Of a stretch of 64,000 bases of DNA, positions 57,401-64,000 are shown piece by piece; the stretch's first letter is position 1, and each line of letters starts with the position of its first letter. The translations under genes were made by a program, and so were the position numbers. A model generated the notes under the pieces. That model searched no databases. It was not told the DNA's origin and saw only the letters and a program-made list of their open reading frames with translations. The stretch comes from Pelodera strongyloides (lineage: Eukaryota; Nematoda; Chromadorea; Rhabditida; Rhabditidae): NCBI GenBank assembly GCA_036852015.1, contig JAANDG010000035.1, positions 246,501-310,500 on the forward strand, given 5' to 3'.

Positions 57401-60400
57401 AACTGCGATCACGAAGTTACCGAGGAAAAGGTAAGTATTGATTTTGTTCAATGTTTTCTTGTGATTTCTTCAATAAATTATTTTATATAGAAAACATAAA
57501 ATCGACAACGATTGCTCTAAGCATTGCTCTTTTTTCACAACACGAGGTATTAAAAGACACGGGTTCGAGTCTGGCCCGAGAGCTTTGAAACCACCACCCG
57601 CCGAGGCGAGGGAATCATAGGCGATCCATCTGGCTCTAGCCCGGGAACCGAATCTGAAACTCGTCGCCTAATGATCAAGACCTCGGCTAAACAAGTCATA
57701 AGCCTTGAAACCTTGTATCGAACTGTCCTAGATAAAGGAGAAATCTCTGGCTGTGCAGAAGATTTATTTATTTACTAAATTGTAAAAAGCTTACCTTTCG
57801 GGTCAGGGAAAGTCCTATGCAGCTGTGCCAAAGTTTGAAAGGACAGGCAGCTAGACAGTATAGAGACTGCTAGGACTGGAAACAATAAGCAAAAGCGCGT
57901 TGCCCAACCTTAACTTCCAGGTCTACGATCCTCCAGTTGCTCCCCAAAAGATTCTTGAGGCAATGGAGTGGATGGACGATGAAATTATTGAAATGATCAC
58001 ACCAAAACTGCTGGGAGCACGACCTAACACGTACACACTGACCAAAGCGTTGGCCGAGGTGTGTCGTCTTGAAAATATTCGAGAAGATCTTAGATTCCTG
58101 TTATCTTTAGTTTGTTAGTTTGTTTATAGAATAGTTTATTACAACAATGAACATAGGAACGAACAGTTAAACAAAGTAATAAAGAGGTACCTAAGTGAGA
58201 CTTGTGGATAGTTTTTTAATTCTTAAGATTAATTTGCTCCAGCCTAATTATCGTTCAATTTCAGTCATTTATAGTGGAGGAAGCCCATCAATTGCCCACA
58301 ATCATCGTCCGACCGTCGATTATTGGTGAATACATATTCTACTGTTTTTTGGGTTATGATCTGTTTATTGATTTATCGATTGACTGTGTCGGCAAGGTCA
58401 TGGTAGAGACATTGTTTATTGATTGAAATAGTAGGTTTATTGATTCATCGATTGAGTAAAAAGTTTTTTTTAGAAATAACTCCAATTGTTTAGGTGCCTG
58501 CTGGAAGGAGCCGTGTCCAGGATGGTCAGACAACATCAATGGAGCAACTGGAGTATTCGCTGCGGTTAGGTTTCAGATTTTCTTAGAACTGTAATTCATT
58601 TTCTTTTAACTGGGTAACTTTAGACAACTTGTGTTATTGGTTTCTTAACTTTAAAAAGGGCCTTCAAATTCCCTTGAAAGGGTGAGGTCCACCTGAGAAA
58701 ACTAGAAAACAAAAAAGTTATTATTTTTATTAGATTCCCCGTGTCTGTATCTACCAGAAAAACTAAAACAAATTTGACAGAACATTATTTCCAACGAAAT
58801 AACGAGCAAAAAATGGTCCAGCTTGAGTACCGCTGATTACGGTAGTCCGGTACCTTTTTTACGTTTTCGCTGTGAGGAAATTTTTTTTGAAAAATTTCGA
58901 AAAAAAAGTAAGTTCCGAAATATCTACGGCCTTATACAAATGACGAAGACGGGATTAAATATGGGTTGTTTAGCTTGGTAAATAAAATAAAACGCACGTT
59001 TTTAAAAAAACAACAAACGCACAGTCGTATTCCCGCCCTTTTTTAGTTCCCAAACAACGGTCGCGAGAGCGCGGTTTATCATGCACCCCGCCCTGTCAAC
59101 GCCTATCGTAATAATGGTACTCGAGTGCCATTTTTTACTCAATATTTCGTTGGAAATAATGTTCTGTCAAATTTGTTTTAGTTTTTCTGGTAGATACAGA
59201 CGCGGGGAATCTAATAAAACTTTTTGTGAGGTGGACCTCACCCTTTAATATAACAAACTGATACCGTATTCTTATCACGTCGTTCAAAACAGTGCAAAAC
59301 GGAGACTGTATATTCTTTATGGTCAAGTGTTTAAATCGGAGGCCGTATTCACCAACGGGCAGGGAGTCCTCCCTGGCCTCCCTAGTTAGCTAAAGAGTGC
59401 GTAGAGAGTGCGAGAGCAGAAGTGAATCAGAGCGCTCGTGAGCCTAATAGGGAGGGCTCGATGCGTGTTGGTGAATACGGTCTCAGTACGCTAGCAGTGT
59501 TGAAGCACACTGAGAAAACGATCGCGCGGACTAGGAGCAACAAAATTGGGACGTGCACGCTTCGCTTATCGTTACCTCGTTACGATTTCAGGTAGCCAAG
59601 GGAGTCCTGGCCAACATGAAGGGAAGTAGCACGTCGAAAGCCGACATCGTTCCCGTCGATATCGTCAGTAATATGTTAATTGCTGCCGCCGTGCACCGCA
59701 TTCAAACACAGTGAGTGGAGTTTTGGCTCGGAAAAGTGGGGGAAGAGAAGGAGAGAGAGAGACAGAGACAGAGAGAGAGAGAGAGAGAGAGAAAGTGATA
59801 GGTGCTTTCACGGTAATTTGCCAAGCTCCGAATTGACACCATTTCGCACCGGTAGAGCGGGATTCAGTTTACGGTCAATTTAGGTACACTGAAGTGCCAG
59901 TTATGCACTGCGCTTCCGGTGACCTGAACCCCGTGAAATGGGAGAGACTCGTCAGTCATATAGACAGGTTCTTCGTGCAGGTATGCATGATTTTAACAGT
60001 TTTTTCCGGCCTAGGCTTAGGTTTAGGTTTAGGCTTCGGCTTAGGCTTAGGTCCTAGATCAACACTGGAGACAACTGGAGTCTGAGTCTCCATATGAAGC
60101 GTTTTGGTTGTGCTCTTGGCTGTCGACCGAATATCACGAGTTTGATCACCAGAACTGCGATTACACTACACAAAATTACAGTACCCCATTACTACAACAA
60201 TGCGTGTGTGTGCGGGCACCTTCCATCAGTCCCATTATGCATGGCTGATGAACTGGAAATTGTACCATCAATACCCCTCACAATTGGCCGATTTTTGGTG
60301 CGGACTGACCGGAAGGAAAAAGAAGTGAGTTGCTGGTAAAACTAATACGCGGCTGCTGCGCTGCGCTGCGATTAACTGGCACGCAACAGTTTCGCGCGAC

Positions 60401-62886
60401 GGCAGCCTTGGGAAATTCCTAAGGCTGGTACGCAGCGAAAATCTGACGCCCATCTTGCGCGGGAAGAGCCCAACTTTTGGTGAGGACTGACCGGGAAGGA
60501 GGGAAAGTAATAAATGATGCGCGGCGATAACCTCGAGCGAAAATGTTGCGCTGCGGTCGCTCGACGCAGAATGACGTTTTCGCATCCTTGCCAGGCCCCG
60601 TCAATACTATTTTCAGCGAACTAAACCCAATTTACCAGAACGTATCAAGCTCGTAGCAAATAAGGCATCAGTAAGAGTTTATCCTCATGTTGAAACATTT
60701 GGCTTTAAAAAATGACCAGAAAAAAGGCAGACTCTCAGTCAAAGTGACAGGCACAGTAGGAAAAAATCCGAGATAGAACTATCTGATCATGGGCGATCCT
60801 TCCTGTCTCTATCCCGACGACGTCGAGCAGTTTGTCATCTGGAACTCGCCGCCTAGCGCTCAGGACCTCTGCGATCAATTAATACGCTAAACACTGTATT
60901 GAACCCTTGAATAATATATATTAAGGTACGTGCGTCTGTTCGGTAAGGTGGACCGTATGATCAATGCGCTTCATTACTTCACAACACATGGATGGCTGTT
61001 CAAATCTAAGGGGCTCCTAGTCATGTGGGACAATATGGCGGAAGAAGATAAGGAGGTAAGATATAATGGAATAGCTATAAATTTACGCTTATGCTTAGGC
61101 TTAGGCTTAGGCTTAGGCTTAGGCTTAGGCTTGGGCCTAGGACTCTGATCTCTCTACAAGGCCACAGTACCGTAATTAGTTCTCATGTTCGCGTCATGGG
61201 GTGTTATAGAACATTGTTGCCCATCTGCAATGATTTTATTTATCATGAATACCCCGAATCCTGTCTCACCAAGATTTACGTGCGCAAGCGCCAACATTTT
61301 TTGCGTGCTAGTGTTACGTGGAAGATTCGTGGTCCACGGAATTGCTCAGCCTAAGAATAAGCCTAAGCCGACTGTGATCTGAAAAAAATTCACTCCTTAG
61401 GGAAACACCCCTTAGAATTAGGGCAAGAAGTCGGAAATACTGAGGCCATATTCACCACTCACTTTCCCATGGGGAATTCCCCGTCTTTTTTCTGCGTCTC
61501 TCACATTAGAATGCCCTCAGGGAATATTTTCCCGAGGGAATCGGAGTGGTGATTATAGCCTCAGGATCCTTTTCCGGTTTCAGAAGTTCAACTTTGACAT
61601 TCGACAAGTCAACTGGGACTCGTACTTGTTCGACTACATGATGGGCACCAGACGATACGTTCTAAGGGAAGAGATGGACACATTACCAGTGGCCCGAGCA
61701 AGACTACAGAAGTCAGTTATTGATTATTCAGTTACTAATTGTCATCAATGGTAAAGTGCCGGTTCACTTTCTCTCCTGTACTTTTCAATCGTGTCTTTGG
61801 CTTAGGACCTATATGCTAAAAAATACAGCCTCAGGCGAATAATGTCAGAATAAGACAGTTTTTTTTCGTCTACAGATGGACGCAACTTTGGGCGTTGACA
61901 AACTTTACATGATTGCTTTTCTACACTTATGCCAGTTGTCTTTTACTTTACAAAACTTTATTTATTTGTTTTGATTTCAGACTGAAGTGGGAGCGAACGA
62001 TTTTCCAATCTGCACTATGCTTCCTGTTTATCAGAATTTTCGGACGGTAAGTAAAGTTTTATGCGAAAAAAGCTGGTTTGGTGCGCTGTCACTCAATAAA
62101 TGCGGAAAAGAATGCGCCGCTTACATATGGCACCTTTACGTCGGTGTGCCATACAGAGTCATAATCAGAGGCCGTATTCATCAACACGCAAGGAGTCCTC
62201 CCTAGTCTCCCCAAGGAGCTAAAGAGCGTGTAGTGTAGAGAGTGCGAGAGCAGAAGAGATTCAGAGCGCTAGGGAAGACTCCCTGTGTGTTGGTGCCTAG
62301 GGCAGAGCAGACTCCCTGTGTGTTGGTGCCTAGGGAAGACTCCCTGTGTGTTGGTGCCTAGGGAAGACTCCCGGTGTGTTGGTGCCTAGGGAAGACTCCC
62401 TGTGTGTTGGTGCCTAGGGAAGACTCCCTGTGTGTTCGTGCCTAGGGAAGACTCCCTGTGTGTTGGTGAATTTAGCCCCAGAAAGAGAAGTTGCTGTGAG
62501 ATCGTCATAGGCGAGCACGCAGTCTTGGCTAGAAGCTCGGGGTGGTTAACATCGAACAACTCCTAACGTGTCAGTCTAATCAGAGGCCGCATTCACCAAC
62601 ACACAGGGAGCCCTCCTTAGGCTTACGAGCGCTCTGAGCTGAAGAGTGCGTAAAGAGAGCTCTCGCACTCTCTTTTAGCTCGAGGCCAGGGAGGGTTCCC
62701 TGCGTGTTGGTGAATACATTGTCAACTATTCATCCTTCCAGAAACTACACCAAACAACAAAAGTGGACTGCGTGGACCGTGAGCACCGTGCTCGCTCATT
62801 GGTACACGAATCGACACCCCGGAGTGCCGGTGAAGATGAAGTCGCTGGAAGAATACAAGAGAACCGCCATGAAGATCAACTACTAA
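54478..62886 (+). CDS. Fatty acyl-CoA reductase, one exon not found
   Basis: Reduces fatty acyl-CoA to fatty alcohol with NADPH, for ether lipids or waxes; peroxisomal or ER membrane-bound. Exons: 54478-54552, 54944-55054, 56234-56362, 56967-57092, 57371-57430, 57921-58058, 58265-58325, 58494-58564, 59592-59710, 59884-59980, then 60926-61055, 61584-61711, 61981-62046, 62742-62886. N-terminal Rossmann motif [11 protein letters not shown] (TGxxGxxG), [18 protein letters not shown], the catalytic YTLTK (YxxxK), IVRPSIIG; C-terminal domain [31 protein letters not shown], a hydrophobic LCFLFIRIF segment. 485 codons are placed. The exon between 59980 and 60926 (about 45 residues, must end phase 2) is missing from my reading; that interval is full of repeats. 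CTTTCAG lies 28 nt before the ATG, a possible 5'-UTR or trans-splice acceptor. Confidence 0.9.
55408..56069. mobile_element. MITE family A split by a family D element
   Basis: Left piece (55408-55438) starts TTAA-AAAATACCGGCCGC and reaches GAAACGCA. The right piece resumes at 55928 with GTAGACCAGAATTCG and ends near 56069 with AAAACCGGCCGG. Other family members run straight through this point. Confidence 0.85.
55443..55923. mobile_element. MITE family D nested in MITE A
   Basis: 481 bp, ends AGGGATAGGTTCATCTC and the inverse, TTAA on each side (55439-55442, 55924-55927). The arms mirror for more than 150 bp, including GAAGCTTCCTTTATTGGAAG. Confidence 0.92.
56400..56735 (+). repeat. SINE-like family H, inverted pair
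   Basis: An inverted fragment (56408-56465) and then a plus copy with GACATCTGGAACTCGTCGCC, CTCAGGACCTCTGCGGAACA and a TTGAATAAAGGTGCACGC end. In intron 3 of the reductase gene. Confidence 0.75.
57538..57760 (+). repeat. SINE-like family H with tRNA-like head
   Basis: Starts with a box B-like GGGTTCGAGTCTGGCCC, then CCCGCCGAGGCGAGGGAATC, GAAACTCGTCGCCTAATGAT and CAAGACCTCGGC. The head suggests a tRNA-derived SINE. Confidence 0.65.
58675..59248. mobile_element. MITE family E
   Basis: Left AAAGGGTGAGGTCCACC (left TTAA mutated to TTGA), right GGTGGACCTCACCCT-TTAA. TTTGACAGAACATTATTTCC and its inverse confirm long mirrored arms. 574 bp, reductase intron 8. Confidence 0.82.
59339..59483. mobile_element. 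MITE family F
   Basis: AGGCCGTATTCACCAAC to GTTGGTGAATACGGTCT, reductase intron 8, about 100 nt before exon 9. Confidence 0.82.
59752..59792. repeat. GA microsatellite
   Basis: GA repeats with two ACAG breaks in reductase intron 9. The RERERE frame through it is not a gene. Confidence 0.9.
60009..60052 (+). repeat. TTAGGC-type tract near a splice donor
   Basis: TTAGGC/TTAGGT units in sense orientation, starting about 29 nt after the exon 10 donor of the reductase gene. Confidence 0.85.
60195..60280 (+). repeat. Dispersed repeat shared with 63515-63600
   Basis: CCCATTATGCATGGCTGATG and neighbouring words occur inverted around 63530-63600. This rejects the stretch as the missing reductase exon despite its open frame. 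Confidence 0.75.
60785..60915 (+). repeat. SINE-like family H
   Basis: GGGCGATCCTTCC, GTCGAGCAGTTTGTCATCTG, CTCGCCGCCTAGCGCTCAGG; the tail ends just before exon 12 of the reductase. Confidence 0.75.
61085..61141 (+). repeat. TTAGGC tract near a splice donor
   Basis: About seven TTAGGC units, sense orientation, about 30 nt after the exon 12 donor of the reductase. An inverted short tract (CCTAAG...AAGCCTAAG) lies at 61346-61371 in the same intron. Confidence 0.9.
61442..61562. mobile_element. MITE family G abutting a splice acceptor
   Basis: TGAGGCCATATTCACCACTC to GAGTGGTGATTATAGCCTCA. Ends about 20 nt before the exon 13 acceptor of the reductase. Confidence 0.82.
62168..62477. mobile_element. 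MITE family F with internal tandem expansion
   Basis: Normal left half from AGGCCGTATTCA. The right arm is expanded: about seven units of 28 bp (GACTCCCTGTGTGTTGGTGC plus CTAGGGAA) at 62270-62470, then GTTGGTGAATTTAGCC. Confidence 0.85.
62582..62718. mobile_element. MITE family F abutting the last reductase exon
   Basis: AGAGGCCGCATTCACCAAC to GTTGGTGAATAC. Ends about 22 nt before the acceptor at 62740-62741. Confidence 0.82.
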
Positions 62887-62935
62887 TAAGACTAAACCTT
62901 CTTTACATTCCGTTCATAAAATATTTTTTAATTGT

Positions 62936-63062
62936 ACTGAAGACGTCGAGCAATTCATCATCTGGAACTCGTCGCCTTTGCCAGGACCTCTGCAGAACAT
63001 GCCACATCAAACTTTGAATTTGAACTCAGTTGAATAAAGGCGCACGCTCTTGAAGATTTATT
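62936..63062 (+). repeat. SINE-like family H
   Basis: GACGTCGAGCAATTCATCAT, GGACCTCTGCAGAACATGCC, and TTGAATAAAGGCGCACGCTC at the end. It starts 50 nt after the reductase stop codon, so its AATAAA (63034-63039) may serve as that gene's polyadenylation signal. Confidence 0.75.
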
Positions 63063-64000
63063 ATTTATTTTAATGAGGAAGCATGGCCTATGGCATCGTA
63101 CTCTTCTTTCTTATAATACGTCATGGATCTTATTATAAAAAAATCGATAACGCACAGTTTACTGCCTACTCTATACTTTTTCCTCTTCTCACTTTTTTTA
63201 AAGAAATGCTGCATCTTCTGAACATAACGCTCTATAATACACTAACTACACCGAAGAGTTACGTTGGGATACACTAGAATACAGTATTATTCACAAAGTT
63301 AGATTTTTTTTCTTGAATTTTTTATTTTCATTTTCGTAAGCTGTAATGAATTGAATTTGAATAATCATGTTACATCTCGTTTTCGTGTCCCTGTGATAGT
63401 AATTGTGCCATTCTGGCCTCCTCAGCTATCCTTTCAAAAACACGCCACATGTCGCTTTAAGGCAAAAACTTTATTATGCTATGCCCAATATAAGACTTTT
63501 AGCGCATTATACGTGCGTAAATTCCAATTCATCAGCCATGCATAATGGGATTGGGATTGATGGAAAGTTCACGCATTCACATGCATTATTGAAGTTATCG
63601 GATATTATAATTTTGCAGGAATCTAACAGGCTAGAGCACAACCAAACACTGAGGAAGGTTGGCGTGCCAGCGGTAACCTTACGGCGGGCGTGCAAAGCCC
63701 ATATGAAACGTTAGTGGGCTTCTTGCAACGTTAGTAGGCAACTTGCACGCCAGTACCCAACGGCGGCCACTTTTCAACGCAGTATGCACGCCGTACCGTT
63801 GCCGTTTGCACGCGTTGAGGTTGACTAACTGAATACGACTTTGTGTCAGTCGTCATTCGTCATGTGCATACACCAATTGTTAGAAGGTGTTTCTTTATTT
63901 CTGTTACCATTTGACATTTCGGCGGCTAGGAAACCTATGATTAGCTTATTCTTGTTTACATAAAGCGTTGCTAGGTAATCTTTTTTTACTCGACGGAATG
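63063..64000. other. 3' flank, nothing assigned
   Basis: AT-rich, then a GC-richer block at 63640-63830 with ACTTGCACGCC and GCGTGCAAAG words. No exon recognised. Confidence 0.45.

Noticed and set aside
60094..60339. Open frame considered as the missing reductase exon
   Set aside because: The same sequence recurs inverted at 63515-63600, so it is a dispersed repeat; phases also do not fit.
1..64000. CRISPR arrays, bacterial operons, rRNA genes
   Set aside because: No regularly spaced identical repeats with unique spacers, no rRNA-like sequence; all recognised genes are spliced and eukaryotic.

Overview
Animal nuclear DNA: spliced protein genes with GT-AG introns sit in a sea of short inverted-repeat transposons. 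Several introns carry TTAGGC tracts, the telomere unit known from nematodes. The kinase gene is of the CK1/tau-tubulin-kinase type that nematodes have in large numbers, acceptors often read TTTCAG, and there is a PAT-type DIRS element of a kind first described in a nematode. I infer a nematode, or something close to one, at moderate confidence; this comes from reading only, with no database search.

Layout. 0.6-4.6 kb: complete cyclin H gene (+). 5.4-8.5 kb: RCC1-repeat gene resembling RCCD1 (+), whose C-terminal exons I cannot find. 8.74-19.13 kb: a three-level nest. A foldback element with long inverted arms holds a PAT-type tyrosine-recombinase retrotransposon in its right arm and a Gypsy LTR retrotransposon near its centre. 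20.1-29.3 kb: CK1/TTBK-like kinase (-) with a lysine-rich tail built from small phase-0 exons. 30-35.3 kb: decayed UPF1-like helicase, a short RS-rich exon, and a fragment of an adenain/Polinton-type protease. 36-37.6 kb and 44.2-46.1 kb: 3' ends of two unidentified minus-strand genes. 38.2-39.9 kb: LINE ORF1 split by a MITE. 47.1-50.8 kb: complete essential myosin light chain gene (-). 54.5-62.9 kb: fatty acyl-CoA reductase (+), one internal exon not found.

The genes are unrelated housekeeping, muscle and lipid genes, with no operon or cluster logic. What unifies the window is the mobile DNA. At least five MITE families are flanked by TTAA, insert into one another sharing a single TTAA, interrupt a LINE ORF exactly, and often end only 8-35 nt from a splice acceptor. 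Exon boundaries were set by hand from GT/AG s, phase continuity and family similarity. Spliced lengths come out in phase for cyclin H (316 aa), the myosin light chain (153 aa) and the 16 kinase exons (420 codons).
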